A stretch of DNA of 64,000 nt, from assembly GCA_944384205.1 (NCBI GenBank), contig CALWSL010000006.1, positions 62,001 through 126,000 of the forward strand, written 5' to 3'. Of this stretch, positions 41,674-50,777 are shown in pieces. The stretch is from an uncultured Acetatifactor sp. GTDB taxonomy: Bacteria; Bacillota; Clostridia; Lachnospirales; Lachnospiraceae. The stretch's first letter is position 1; every line of letters starts with the position of its first letter. A model generated the notes under the pieces. That model did no database searches. It had not been told where the DNA came from and saw only the letters and a list, made by a program, of their open reading frames with translations. The position numbers were made by a program, and so were the translations under genes.

Positions 41674-43122
41674 ATGAAGAAGATTCTTTTTGTTGCATCG
41701 GAAGGAGTACCTTTTATAAAAACAGGCGGACTTGCAGACGTTGTTGGCTCTCTGCCGAAGTGTATTGACAAAGAATACTTTGACGTCAGAGTGATTATAC
41801 CAAAGTACACCTGCATGAAGCAGGAGATGAAGGATAAGCTTCAGTATGTCACCCATTTTTATATGGATTTTAATTGGAAAAACGAGTATGTAGGTGTGCT
41901 GGAAGCGATTGAAGACGGAGTACATTATTACTTTATAGATAATGAAGGCTATTTTGGCGGACCAAAGCCGTATGGTGACGATGCCAGATTTGAGATAGAA
42001 AAATACGCTTATTTTTCCAAAGCAGCGCTTTCTGTTCTGCCCGTAATCGAATTTCAGCCGGATGTTGTGCACTGTCATGACTGGCAGACAGGTTTGATTC
42101 CCGTTTATCTGAAGGAGAGATTCCGCGGAGGAGAATTTTACCGTAATATGAAGTCCGTTATTACGATACACAATCTGAAATTTCAGGGAAAATGGGACAC
42201 TAAGACTGTTCAGAGTATCACAGGGCTTCCGGAATATTATTTTACTCCCGATAAGCTGGAGGCATATAAGGATGCAAATCTGTTAAAGGGAGGTATTGTT
42301 TTTGCCGATGCGGTGACAACGGTAAGCGATACTTATGCGGAGGAGATTAAGACGCCTTTTTATGGAGAAGGTCTGGATGGTCTGCTTCGTGCACGCAGCG
42401 GTGGTTTGCGAGGTATTGTAAATGGTATTGACTATGATGAATTTAATCCTGAGACGGATAAGTATATCGTAAAGCAATACAATGCGGTGAATTTCCGCAA
42501 GGAAAAAGTGAAAAATAAACGTGCGCTGCAGGAAGAGCTGGGACTGAAAGCAGATGACAGGAAAATGATGATTGGTCTGATTTCCCGTCTGACGGACCAG
42601 AAAGGTCTTGATTTGATTGCCTATGTGATGGATGAGCTTTGCCAGGATGATATTCAGTTTGTGGTTCTGGGTACCGGTGAAGAGCGCTATGAAAATATGT
42701 TCCGTCATTTTGACTGGAAGTACAGTGATAAGGTTTCCGCGAATATTTACTATTCCGATTCGTTGTCGCACAAGATTTATGCGGCATGCGACGCTTTCCT
42801 GATGCCTTCCCTGTTTGAACCCTGCGGACTGAGCCAGTTGATGTCCCTGCGGTACGGCACAGTGCCTATCGTCAGAGAGACAGGCGGTTTAAAGGATACG
42901 GTGCAGCCTTACAATGAATACGAAAGCACGGGTACAGGCTTTAGCTTCTCTAATTACAATGCCCATGAAATGTTGAATACAATTCGCTATGCTGAGCATA
43001 TTTATTATGATAAGAAGCGTGAGTGGAATAAGATTATAGACCGCGCGATGGCAGCAGATTTTTCATGGAATGTATCTGCCCGCAAGTATCAGGAGATGTA
43101 CGACTGGCTGATTGGTTATTAA
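41674..43122 (+). CDS. glgA: Glycogen synthase (ADP-glucose type)
   Basis: A 482-residue GT5 enzyme. ADP-glucose-binding KTGGLADVVGSLPK lies near residue 15; VVHCHDWQTGLIPVY, VSDTYAEEIKTP, GIVNGIDYDEFNPETD, GLISRLTDQKGLDLI and the donor-site MPSLFEPCGLSQLMSLRYGT are all present. It extends alpha-1,4-glucan chains. Other glg genes are not in the window. A long structured leader precedes it; GGAGG is followed 9 bases later by the ATG. Confidence 0.95.
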   Translation: MKKILFVASEGVPFIKTGGLADVVGSLPKCIDKEYFDVRVIIPKYTCMKQEMKDKLQYVTHFYMDFNWKNEYVGVLEAIEDGVHYYFIDNEGYFGGPKPYGDDARFEIEKYAYFSKAALSVLPVIEFQPDVVHCHDWQTGLIPVYLKERFRGGEFYRNMKSVITIHNLKFQGKWDTKTVQSITGLPEYYFTPDKLEAYKDANLLKGGIVFADAVTTVSDTYAEEIKTPFYGEGLDGLLRARSGGLRGIVNGIDYDEFNPETDKYIVKQYNAVNFRKEKVKNKRALQEELGLKADDRKMMIGLISRLTDQKGLDLIAYVMDELCQDDIQFVVLGTGEERYENMFRHFDWKYSDKVSANIYYSDSLSHKIYAACDAFLMPSLFEPCGLSQLMSLRYGTVPIVRETGGLKDTVQPYNEYESTGTGFSFSNYNAHEMLNTIRYAEHIYYDKKREWNKIIDRAMAADFSWNVSARKYQEMYDWLIGY

Positions 43123-43155
43123 TGGCAGGCAGTGAGAGGACTGTGGAGTTAAGGC

Positions 43156-44817
43156 ATGTCTAAGAAAGGAAATCAGAATAACTTCATAATGCAGGCGGGT
43201 ATTCTCGCGGCAGCGGGTATTATCAGCAGAATAATAGGGCTCCTATACAGGGGCCCTTTACACAGTGTCATCGGAAATCTGGGACTGGGATATTATCAGT
43301 CCGCATACAATTATTATACGATTATACTGCTGATATCTTCCTATAGTATACCTTCTGCCATATCAAAGGTCATTGCCCAGAAGCTTGCGCTGAGGGAGTA
43401 TCGGAATGCGCATAGAGTCTTTTTATGTGCCATGGGATATGTACTGGTGATAGGCGGTGCGGCAAGCCTTTTTCTGTTTTTTGGAGCCGGATTGTTTGTG
43501 GCAGAGGAAGCGGTTCCGGTACTCAGGACACTTGCACCAACGGTTTTTGTTTATGGTATTCTTGGCGTTTTGCGGGGTTATTTTCAGGCGCACAGAAGCA
43601 TGGTGCAGACTTCGGTATCGCAGATATTGGAGCAGATTGCCAATGCAGTCGTAACGATTGGCGCCGCTTATCTGCTGATTAGAAGCTTCATGGGAACCAT
43701 GGAGGTACCTGCGGACGAGGCGGGAAGAGTGGCGCGTGCTACCTACGGCGCGGTGGGAAGTGCGATGGGTACAGGAGCAGGAGTGCTGGTTGCCCTTCTG
43801 TTTATGGCAGGGGTTTATGCGTTAAACCGGAACATGATACACAGGCGTATTGCCCGTGACAAGCATACACAGGTGAATTCCTATGGTGAAATTTTCAGGA
43901 TGATTACCTCAGTAGTGACGCCTTTTATTATCGGCACCGCAGTCTATAATCTGAGCAGTACGGTGAATAATACGCTTTATACCTCAATTTTTCCGTCAAT
44001 CAGGGGACTTGATACGGTAAAGATATATGACGACTGGGGGATTTTTTCCGGTCAGGCGATGACAATGTCCAATATCCCCATTGCGTTTGCGTCTGCTATG
44101 ACTTCGGCGATGATTCCCTCTATTGCGCAGTTAATTGCAGCAAACGATGAACGGGGGGCCAGAGAGAAAATCGGGATGGCAGTAAAGAGTACCATGATTA
44201 TTTCCATTCCCTGTGCGGTGGGACTTTTTGTATTGGCGAAGCCGGTAATCAGTCTGTTGTTTGGCAGCAATTCACCGGAATCATTGGATTATTCTGCAAA
44301 ATTGTTGATGGCATTATCGCTTTCGGTGGTATTTTATGCCCTGTCCACTGTGAGTAATTCCATTTTACAGGGACTGGGTAAAGTGAATATACCGATTATC
44401 AATGCGGGGATTGCATTGATAATACAGACAATTGTGGCAGTTGTGTTATTATTTTTTACGGATTTGGATTTGTATAGCATTGCAATTGTGAACAGCATAT
44501 ATTCCGGTGTGATATGCCTGTTGAATCAGTATTCTGTGAGAAAAGCGATAGGCTACAGACAGGAAGTGATAAAGACCTTTGTATTGCCTGCGTTGGCGTC
44601 TGTCTTTATGGGAGCGGCGGCATGGGCGGTATATGAGGGAATGTATCTTATGACGGCTTCTATGAGAATCTCGGTGATTCCCGCTATTATCGTGGCAGTG
44701 ATTGTGTACTTTGTCATGCTGATTCTGCTGCGGGGCGTAACGGAACGGGAGCTGCGGGGGTTCCCCAAAGGCTATCTGCTGGTAAAGGCAGCAAAGAAGT
44801 GCAGGCTGATGAAATAG
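43156..44817 (+). CDS. MATE/MOP-superfamily lipid flippase, SpoVB/MurJ-like
   Basis: A 553-residue polytopic protein with about 14 hydrophobic helices. The start (MQAGILAAAGIISRIIGLLY, then RGPLHSVIG) and the QSAYNYYTIILLISSYSIPS segment are characteristic of SpoVB-type polysaccharide flippases of Clostridia; ILGVLRGYFQAHRSM is also typical. These move lipid-linked peptidoglycan or polysaccharide precursors outward. Whether it serves the spore cortex, the cell wall or a capsule is unclear. It follows glgA by 33 bases. Confidence 0.87.
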   Translation: MSKKGNQNNFIMQAGILAAAGIISRIIGLLYRGPLHSVIGNLGLGYYQSAYNYYTIILLISSYSIPSAISKVIAQKLALREYRNAHRVFLCAMGYVLVIGGAASLFLFFGAGLFVAEEAVPVLRTLAPTVFVYGILGVLRGYFQAHRSMVQTSVSQILEQIANAVVTIGAAYLLIRSFMGTMEVPADEAGRVARATYGAVGSAMGTGAGVLVALLFMAGVYALNRNMIHRRIARDKHTQVNSYGEIFRMITSVVTPFIIGTAVYNLSSTVNNTLYTSIFPSIRGLDTVKIYDDWGIFSGQAMTMSNIPIAFASAMTSAMIPSIAQLIAANDERGAREKIGMAVKSTMIISIPCAVGLFVLAKPVISLLFGSNSPESLDYSAKLLMALSLSVVFYALSTVSNSILQGLGKVNIPIINAGIALIIQTIVAVVLLFFTDLDLYSIAIVNSIYSGVICLLNQYSVRKAIGYRQEVIKTFVLPALASVFMGAAAWAVYEGMYLMTASMRISVIPAIIVAVIVYFVMLILLRGVTERELRGFPKGYLLVKAAKKCRLMK

Positions 44818-44825
44818 TGCTTCGG

Positions 44826-46574
44826 TTATTCGCTCACCAGCTCAAGACCCGAAATATCACTGTCAATCATCAGAGAGTAGTTGGTGTAATATACGACAAA
44901 GCCGGGTTTGGCTCCGGCGGGCTTTTTCACATGTTTTTTCTGAACATAGTCGATTTCTACTTTTTCCTGTCCCCGCCCCTTGGAATAGTAGGCGGCAAGC
45001 CTTCCGGCCTCCTCAAAGGTGCGGTCCGGTAAATCCTCTGCGCCGTCGGTTCTGACAATGACGTGGGAGCCGGGCATCCCCTTTGCGTGAAACCACCAGT
45101 CGTTACCGTTAGCAAATTTGAAGGTCAGTTCATCATTCTGATAATTGTTTTTTCCCACATAAATATGAAAACCGTCGCTGCTGATATAGTGAAAGGGCTT
45201 GCTGGTAATCTTTACTTTTTTGCCGCCGCCTTTTCTGCGGATATAGCCGCTCTCGGTCAGTTCTTCCTTGATTTCCACCAAATCCTCTTCCTGCAAAGCA
45301 ATGTCCAACGCGGTACTGATGGATTCCAGATGATTGATTTCCTCTTTGACTTCCTTGGTCAATTCGGATAAGGCTTCATAGGTACGCTTCAGTTTTGCGT
45401 ATTTGTCGAAATATTTTTTTGCGTTTTCTGTAGGACTTATGGTCGGGTCTAACGGAATGGTAACAGGCTCGTTGGTGTAATAATTGACTGCCTCCAGGGA
45501 TTTTGCGCCGGGAGCGGCGCTGTAGCCATATGTGTTTAAAAGTTCGCCATAGATGCGGTACTTTTCCCGTTTTTCCGTATCCTGCATCTGCCGGAGCTGC
45601 AAGTCGTATTTCTTTATATTACGTTCCAGAGCAGTCTGGACAATTCTTCGCAGGTCCGCGGATTTCTGGCGGATGTGGGTGTAGGTGTTTTTCTCTGCAT
45701 AGTAGTGCTCCAACAGCTCTGACATGGAAGCGTAGGGGACGGTCTTGTCCGTGCCTGCGGTGTACATGGTCAGGGGAAGCGCCGCAAATTCTACAGGCTG
45801 GGAGCCTGTGTAGGCAATATTGGGCGCAAAGCTTCCGCTTTGAATGGCGGAAACCATGCGGGAGAAAGCCTCATATAAGGCGTGGTAATGGTTTTCTGTC
45901 AATGCCGCAGTGGGAGTGTCCCCGTCAACATGCGCCTCATAGCAAAGCTCCTGTGCCAGGATAGGAGAGATACCGGTGAAGCTTCCGTAAATTGCCTTGA
46001 AAATGGGCTGGGGTTTGCCTGCCAGCGCCTCGTGAAACGTATCGAAGCCGGTATTTAAAGCATCCAGTTTATCCTGGGTCTGTACGACAAAATAAGGTTT
46101 GCCGGGAAGCACCTCGCGGACGCTGCTGACTGCTGCAGATACATGCTTGATGCTGTCAATAATCTGATTCTCCTCGTTGCAGAAAATAATATTGCTGTGT
46201 TTGCCCATGATTTCCACCACAAGAGTCTTGTGGCATAAATCACCCATTTCATCCAGATGTTCAATCTTAATGTGGATAATACGTTCCAGTCCCGGCTGGG
46301 AGATATCGGTGATGCGTCCGTTTTGCAGATGCTTCCTAAGAAGCATACAGAAATTGGGCGCAGTCATGGGGCTTTGTTTGTTTTTCTGTGTGAGGTAAAT
46401 GAGCGGCAGGGAGGCGTCCGCTGAGATGCAGAGCCTTTTTTGCCCGTCGTTTGTCTTTATGGTCAGCAGAAGCTCGTCGCTTTCGGGCTGTGCAATTTTG
46501 TACAGTCTGCCGCCAATCAATTCCTTTTTCATTTCATATACTACATTTGCTATGGTAACGCCGTCAAAAGCCAT
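44826..46574 (-). CDS. rqcH: RqcH (NFACT-family ribosome quality control factor)
   Basis: A 582-residue protein with NFACT-N domain (MAFDGVTIANVVYEMKKEL, then PNFCMLLRKHLQNGRI and VVEIMGKHSNIIF), a helical and coiled-coil middle (about 280-430) and the NFACT-R domain near the C terminus (YHFISSDGFHIYVGKNNYQN-like segment, NDWWFHAKGMPGSHVIVRT). RqcH binds stalled 50S-peptidyl-tRNA complexes and adds C-terminal alanine tails. The DR pair important in Bacillus RqcH appears here as ER (GLERIIHI), a conservative change. Often mis-labelled fibronectin-binding protein. Confidence 0.9.
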   Translation of the reverse strand: MAFDGVTIANVVYEMKKELIGGRLYKIAQPESDELLLTIKTNDGQKRLCISADASLPLIYLTQKNKQSPMTAPNFCMLLRKHLQNGRITDISQPGLERIIHIKIEHLDEMGDLCHKTLVVEIMGKHSNIIFCNEENQIIDSIKHVSAAVSSVREVLPGKPYFVVQTQDKLDALNTGFDTFHEALAGKPQPIFKAIYGSFTGISPILAQELCYEAHVDGDTPTAALTENHYHALYEAFSRMVSAIQSGSFAPNIAYTGSQPVEFAALPLTMYTAGTDKTVPYASMSELLEHYYAEKNTYTHIRQKSADLRRIVQTALERNIKKYDLQLRQMQDTEKREKYRIYGELLNTYGYSAAPGAKSLEAVNYYTNEPVTIPLDPTISPTENAKKYFDKYAKLKRTYEALSELTKEVKEEINHLESISTALDIALQEEDLVEIKEELTESGYIRRKGGGKKVKITSKPFHYISSDGFHIYVGKNNYQNDELTFKFANGNDWWFHAKGMPGSHVIVRTDGAEDLPDRTFEEAGRLAAYYSKGRGQEKVEIDYVQKKHVKKPAGAKPGFVVYYTNYSLMIDSDISGLELVSE

Positions 46575-46600
46575 AATGATTGCCCTCCTGCTATTAGCCT

Positions 46601-46628
46601 ATTGTAACAGATTCTGAACGCTTGTCAA
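46601..46628 (-). promoter_or_regulatory. Promoter of rqcH
   Basis: On the minus strand TTGACA (46628-46623), 16-base spacer, TACAAT (46606-46601). Confidence 0.65.
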
Positions 46629-46694
46629 ACGAATGTATACGGTTGGGCGGAAAAATGCAGAGAAACGTTGAGAACCTTAAAAAATAAAAGTTCT

Positions 46695-46723
46695 TTGGGA
46701 AAAGTAATAATCTGTGTTATAAT
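46695..46723 (+). promoter_or_regulatory. Promoter of the MNT-HEPN remnant
   Basis: TTGGGA (46695-46700), 17-base spacer, TATAAT (46718-46723). Confidence 0.55.
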
Positions 46724-46758
46724 TTGAAAGAGCAGTCTGCAGGGAGGAAAATATTCTG

Positions 46759-47060
46759 ATGGAATTATATCATGATACGGGAATAAAAAAACAGTGCTTA
46801 ACGAGATATGCGATTTGGCAAAAAAATATGATGTCGACAAGGTAATTCTTTTTGGTTCAAGGGCAAGAGGTGATTTTAAAACTAAAAGCGATATTGATTT
46901 AGCCTGTACCGGCGGAGACAGCATCGGATTTATTCTGGCAGTGGAAGAAGAGACATCAACACTTTTACGGTTTGACATTGTTAATCTGGATTTTTCCGTA
47001 CAACCGAAGCTGAGAGAGTCCATTCAAAAAGAAGGGGTGGTTTTATATGAAAAAATTTGA
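46759..47060 (+). pseudogene. MNT-type minimal nucleotidyltransferase (antitoxin), frameshifted
   Basis: Starting at ATG 46759 after a GGGAGGAAAA Shine-Dalgarno the first frame reads MELYHDTGIKK and then runs out of frame. The rest, in another frame, reads VLNEICDLAKKYDVDKVILF, then GSRARGDFKTKSDIDLA, the GSxAxG...DxD signature of MNT enzymes. Joining the two needs one extra A in the seven-A run at about 46785-46791. MNT proteins AMPylate HEPN toxins. The downstream frame alone could start at GTG 46794 but has no Shine-Dalgarno. Loss by frameshift, slippage-based expression or a base-calling error are all possible. Confidence 0.75.
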
Positions 47061-47270
47061 AAATTTTGCAGCTGCGTTAAAAAATCTGGAAGATTTTTCG
47101 ATTACAGCGAACCCTATGGAAATGTGGAGATGACAGGACTTGTAGGTTTGTTTGAGGTATGTTTCGAACAGTCATGGAAGGCTATGAAAGAATTCGGGAA
47201 AACCGCCTGTGCTGCCCTTGACGCTTCCGAAAACTTATTCTATAATAAAAAGAAGTATGCGGCAGGGTAA
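47047..47270 (+). pseudogene. HEPN-type toxin partner, frameshifted and truncated
   Basis: ATG 47047 overlaps the MNT stop by 14 bases, the usual arrangement. The first frame reads MKKFENFAAALKNLEDF; the continuation EPYGNVEMTGLVGLFEVCFE, then QSWKAMKE, is in another frame, recovered by adding one T to a five-T run near 47093-47097. Similarity ends near 47195, and the last residues are just the translated yicC promoter region. The C-terminal half, including the expected RxxxxH catalytic motif of HEPN RNases, is absent. The toxin should be dead. Confidence 0.75.
47218..47246 (+). promoter_or_regulatory. Sigma-A promoter of the yicC-remA-gmk-rpoZ operon
   Basis: TTGACG (47218-47223), 17-base spacer, TATAAT (47241-47246). 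It lies inside the tail of the HEPN remnant and marks the point beyond which the HEPN homology is gone. Confidence 0.8.
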
Positions 47271-47295
47271 TGCCGCTGCCCGGATTGGAGCACTC

Positions 47296-48174
47296 ATGAT
47301 AAAGAGTATGACAGGCTTCGGCAGATGTGAGATTGCCGAGAATAACAGGAAATTCACGGTAGAAATGAAGGCGGTGAATCACCGTTACCTCGACGTGAAT
47401 ATCAAAATGCCAAAGAAACTCAACTTCTTTGAATCTGCCATTCGTGCCGAATTGAAAAACTACATTTCACGCGGCAAGGTGGATATGTTTATTACTTATG
47501 AGGATTTTTCGGAGAATGTTTCCAGTGTACGTTACAATAAGGAGATCGCAGAGGTATATCTCGGATATCTGAGACAGATGGCACAGGATTTTAATCTGGA
47601 TGACGATATCCGTGTGTCTACTTTATCAAAGTATCCGGAAATTTTAACCATGGAAGAACAGTCCATAGATGAAGAAGAACTCTGGAAGGAGCTTCAGAAG
47701 GCTATCTGCGGCGCGGCTGAAATGTTCATACAAACCCGCATTGCGGAAGGCGAACATTTAAGGGACGATTTGATTGAGAAACTGGACGGAATGCTGAAGC
47801 TGGTTGACTTTGTGGCGGAGCGTTCCCCTGCGATTATTACGGAGTACAGGCAGAAGCTGGAAGAAAGGGTGAAGGAGCTGCTGGCGGATGCTGCAGTGGA
47901 TGAGAGCAGACTTCTGACGGAGGTTACGATTTTTGCCGATAAGGTGTGTGTGGACGAGGAAATTGTACGTCTGCGAAGCCATATTGAGACTACCAGACAA
48001 ACGTTGATGGAAGGCGGCAGTATCGGGCGGAAGCTGGATTTTATTGCGCAGGAGATGAACCGGGAAGCTAATACCATTCTTTCCAAGGCAAATGATTTGG
48101 AAGTTTCCAACTGTGCGATTGAGCTGAAAACGGAAATAGAAAAGGTTCGTGAACAGATTCAGAATATTGAGTAG
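47296..48174 (+). CDS. yicC: YicC-family endoribonuclease
   Basis: A 292-residue YicC/YloC protein. It starts IKSMTGFGRCE, the family signature, has VEMKAVNHRYLDVNIKMPK, and ends with the conserved GRKLDFIAQEMNREANTILS block and IELKTEIEKVREQIQNIE. YicC proteins are oligomeric RNases acting on small RNAs and mRNA. The start at 47296 has GGAG 7-8 bases upstream and lies after the promoter; a longer in-frame reading would begin before the promoter. In Bacillus and Clostridia the same order yicC-remA-gmk-rpoZ is found. Confidence 0.93.
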   Translation: MIKSMTGFGRCEIAENNRKFTVEMKAVNHRYLDVNIKMPKKLNFFESAIRAELKNYISRGKVDMFITYEDFSENVSSVRYNKEIAEVYLGYLRQMAQDFNLDDDIRVSTLSKYPEILTMEEQSIDEEELWKELQKAICGAAEMFIQTRIAEGEHLRDDLIEKLDGMLKLVDFVAERSPAIITEYRQKLEERVKELLADAAVDESRLLTEVTIFADKVCVDEEIVRLRSHIETTRQTLMEGGSIGRKLDFIAQEMNREANTILSKANDLEVSNCAIELKTEIEKVREQIQNIE

Positions 48175-48181
48175 AGGTTGT

Positions 48182-48469
48182 ATGAATCATTTAATTCATA
48201 TCGGATTTGGTAATATCGTGAATACTGAGAAAATTATTGCCATTGTAAGTCCCGATTCCGCACCCGTTAAACGGCTGGTACAGAGCGCCAAGGAGACGGG
48301 AATGGCGATAGATGCCACCCAGGGAAGGAAGACGAAATCTGTTCTTGTGATGGAAAACAGTCAGGTGGTGCTTTCCGCACTGCTTCCGGAGACCATTGCC
48401 GGGCGTGCACTGGCGGCGCAGGATGAGATAACGGATGTGGGAGCGGATGCAGAGCGGGACGGCATATAG
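48182..48469 (+). CDS. remA: RemA-family extracellular matrix regulator
   Basis: A 95-residue protein of the RemA (DUF370) family: LIHIGFGNIVNTEKIIAIVS, PDSAPVKRLVQSAKE and IDATQGRKTKSVLVM are all characteristic. In Bacillus subtilis RemA forms DNA-binding rings that activate biofilm matrix and osmoprotection operons. Here it lies 7 bases after yicC and 14 before gmk. The C-terminal tail (DEITDVGADAERDGI) is a little longer than in Bacillus. Start 48182 is chosen over an in-frame ATG inside yicC. Confidence 0.92.
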   Translation: MNHLIHIGFGNIVNTEKIIAIVSPDSAPVKRLVQSAKETGMAIDATQGRKTKSVLVMENSQVVLSALLPETIAGRALAAQDEITDVGADAERDGI

Positions 48470-48483
48470 AAAGTGAGTAAGGA

Positions 48484-49119
48484 ATGCAAAAAGGAATTTT
48501 AATTGTATTATCCGGTTTTTCGGGAGCGGGGAAAGGTACTCTGGTAAAAAAACTGCTCCAGACCTATGATAACTATGCTTTGTCGATTTCCATGACAACA
48601 AGGCAGCCCAGAACGGGAGAGAGAGACGGCAGGGAATATTTTTTTACGGATAAGGAACACTTTGAGGAGAAAATTCGCGAGAACGGTTTTATAGAGTACG
48701 CCAACTATTGCGGCAATTACTATGGAACGCCCAGAGCTTATGTGGAAGAACAACTGGCGGCGGCCAGGGACGTGATACTTGAGATTGAGATACAGGGAGC
48801 TTTGAAAATAAAGGAGAAGTTTCCGGAAAGCCTGCTTTTGTTTGTAACGCCGCCCAGTGCAGCGGAGCTGGAACGCAGGCTGGTGGGGAGAGGCACGGAG
48901 GCGCCGGAGATTATCCGCAAACGTCTTGCCCGTGCAAGTGAAGAATCAGAAGGCATGGAAGCCTATGATTATATAGTGGTAAATGATAATCTGGACGTGT
49001 GCGTGGAGGAACTCCACAGTCTGGTGGAAGCAGCCCGCAGGGCGCCTGTTCGCAGAGAAGCATTTATAAAAGAAATCAGAGAGGAACTGAAAGGTTTCGC
49101 GAAAGGAGCAGAACAATAA
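48484..49119 (+). CDS. gmk: Guanylate kinase
   Basis: A 211-residue P-loop kinase: Walker A SGFSGAGKGTLVKKLL, GMP-binding SMTTRQPRTGERDGREYFF, NYYGTPRAYVEEQLA and LEIEIQGALKIKEKFPES. It phosphorylates GMP to GDP. Start is 14 bases after remA. Its stop overlaps the rpoZ start by one base. Confidence 0.95.
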   Translation: MQKGILIVLSGFSGAGKGTLVKKLLQTYDNYALSISMTTRQPRTGERDGREYFFTDKEHFEEKIRENGFIEYANYCGNYYGTPRAYVEEQLAAARDVILEIEIQGALKIKEKFPESLLLFVTPPSAAELERRLVGRGTEAPEIIRKRLARASEESEGMEAYDYIVVNDNLDVCVEELHSLVEAARRAPVRREAFIKEIREELKGFAKGAEQ

Positions 49120-49355
49120 TGTTACATCCATCTTATTCAGATTTAATGAAGGTAGTAAACAGCGAGGTAGAGCCCGGTGAGGCGCCTGTGGTAAACAGCC
49201 GTTATTCCATTGTAATGGCAACCTCCAAGAGAGCAAGGCAGATTATCGGCGGTGAGGAGCCACTGGTAGAAGGTAAAGATAAGAAACCCCTGTCTGTTGC
49301 CGTAGAAGAGCTAAACCAGGGAAAGATTAAGATTTTAAGTGACGACGAGGAATAA
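49119..49355 (+). CDS. rpoZ: RNA polymerase omega subunit
   Basis: A 78-residue protein with the omega signature SRYSIVMATSKRARQI near residues 26-41 and KPLSVAVEELNQGKIKI near the end. It starts at ATG overlapping the gmk stop (TAATG) with GAAAGGAG upstream. Confidence 0.92.
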   Translation: MLHPSYSDLMKVVNSEVEPGEAPVVNSRYSIVMATSKRARQIIGGEEPLVEGKDKKPLSVAVEELNQGKIKILSDDEE

Positions 49356-49361
49356 AAACGG

Positions 49362-49430
49362 TAGCTGGGGCTGATGGCACCAGCTATTCTTAACAACGGA
49401 TGGCTCGCTTGATGAGGCGTCCGTTGTTTC
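49362..49430 (+). promoter_or_regulatory. Two hairpins between rpoZ and rimO
   Basis: GTAGCTGG/CCAGCTAT (about 49363-49389) and AACAACGGA/TCCGTTGTT (49392-49400 with 49420-49428). The second has a short T run and could be a weak terminator or processing site. No promoter stands out before rimO. Confidence 0.45.
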
Positions 49431-49448
49431 TGCTGGAAAGGTTTCATT

Positions 49449-50777
49449 ATGAAAATATTATTTGTATCGTTAGGCTGCGATAAAAATCTGGTGGATTCCG
49501 AAATGATGCTGGGAATGCTGGGTGAAAAGGGATTCACCTTTACGGATGACGAAGCGGAAGCGGATATTGCAGTAGTCAATACCTGCTGCTTTATCGGGGA
49601 TGCCAAGGAAGAAAGTATTAATACGCTGCTTCAAATGGGAGAACTTAGGGAAAGCGGACAACTGAAGGCGCTGATTGCGGCGGGGTGCCTTGCGCAGCGC
49701 TACCGCGAGGAGATTCAGAAGGAGATTCCCCAGGTGGACGCCATTGTGGGCACAACTGCCATTGAGGATATTGTGGCAGCAGTGGAAGAGGCGCTTGCAG
49801 GAAGCGGACAGAACCATTATAAGGATATCAATGAGAAGCCTGTAACCGATAGGAAACGTGTGGTGACGACGGGCGGACATTTTGCATATCTGAAAATTGC
49901 AGAGGGCTGCGACAAGCGCTGTACTTATTGTATTATCCCTAAAGTACGCGGCAGCTTTAGAAGCGTGCCGATGGAAAATCTGGTGGCGGAGGCGCAGGAG
50001 CTGGCAGAAGCAGGGGTAAAGGAGCTGATTCTTGTGGCGCAGGAAACCACTCTTTACGGCGTGGATTTGTATGGGAAAAAGAGCCTGCCGAAGCTGCTGC
50101 ACGAGCTTGCAAAAATCAGTGGTATCTACTGGATTCGGATTCTTTACTGTTATCCGGAGGAAATTACGGACGAACTGATTGAAGCGATTGCCGCGGAGCC
50201 GAAGGTGTGTCATTATCTGGATATTCCCATTCAGCATGCCTCCGACGCCGTTTTGAAGCGTATGGGACGCAGAACCAATCAGGAGGAGCTGCGGGGCATG
50301 ATAGCAAAGCTTCGTGACAGAATTCCGGATATCTGCCTGCGAACGACCTTAATCAGCGGTTTTCCCGGAGAGACCCAGGAGGATTTTGAAGAGCTGTACC
50401 GCTTTGTGAACGAGATGGAATTTGACAGACTGGGCGTGTTTGCGTATTCCCGGGAGGAGGATACCCCGGCAGCAGTCATGGAACAGCAGGTGGAGGAAGC
50501 CGTAAAGGAAGCCCGCAGGGATGAACTGATGGAGCTTCAGCAGGAGATTGCTTTTGAGAAAGCGGGGGATATGGTAGGTCGTATCCTTACGGTTATGATA
50601 GAGGGCAAGGTGGCGGATGAGGATGCCTATGTCGCCAGAACCTACAAGGATGCGCCCAATGTGGACGGCTATCTGTTTGTGAATACCTCCGCGAACCTGA
50701 TGACGGGTGATTTTGTAAAGGTTCGGGTAACCGGCTCAAATGAATATGATTTGATTGGAGAAATATATCATGAGTAA
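49449..50777 (+). CDS. rimO: Ribosomal protein uS12 methylthiotransferase RimO
   Basis: A 442-residue radical-SAM methylthiotransferase. N-terminal domain: FVSLGCDKNLVDSEMMLG and VNTCCFIGDAKEES with the auxiliary-cluster cysteines. Radical-SAM core: EGCDKRCTYCIIPKVRG (CxxxCxxC). The TRAM domain closes the protein (EGKVADEDAYVARTYKDAPN, VDGYLFV). LGCDKN is typical of RimO rather than MiaB. It modifies an aspartate of ribosomal protein S12. Its end overlaps pgsA by 8 bases. Confidence 0.94.
   Translation: MKILFVSLGCDKNLVDSEMMLGMLGEKGFTFTDDEAEADIAVVNTCCFIGDAKEESINTLLQMGELRESGQLKALIAAGCLAQRYREEIQKEIPQVDAIVGTTAIEDIVAAVEEALAGSGQNHYKDINEKPVTDRKRVVTTGGHFAYLKIAEGCDKRCTYCIIPKVRGSFRSVPMENLVAEAQELAEAGVKELILVAQETTLYGVDLYGKKSLPKLLHELAKISGIYWIRILYCYPEEITDELIEAIAAEPKVCHYLDIPIQHASDAVLKRMGRRTNQEELRGMIAKLRDRIPDICLRTTLISGFPGETQEDFEELYRFVNEMEFDRLGVFAYSREEDTPAAVMEQQVEEAVKEARRDELMELQQEIAFEKAGDMVGRILTVMIEGKVADEDAYVARTYKDAPNVDGYLFVNTSANLMTGDFVKVRVTGSNEYDLIGEIYHE

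Noticed and set aside
48999-49118. Longer in-frame start for rpoZ inside gmk
   Set aside because: The extra 40 residues translate gmk in another frame and are not omega-like; the TAATG start has a Shine-Dalgarno.
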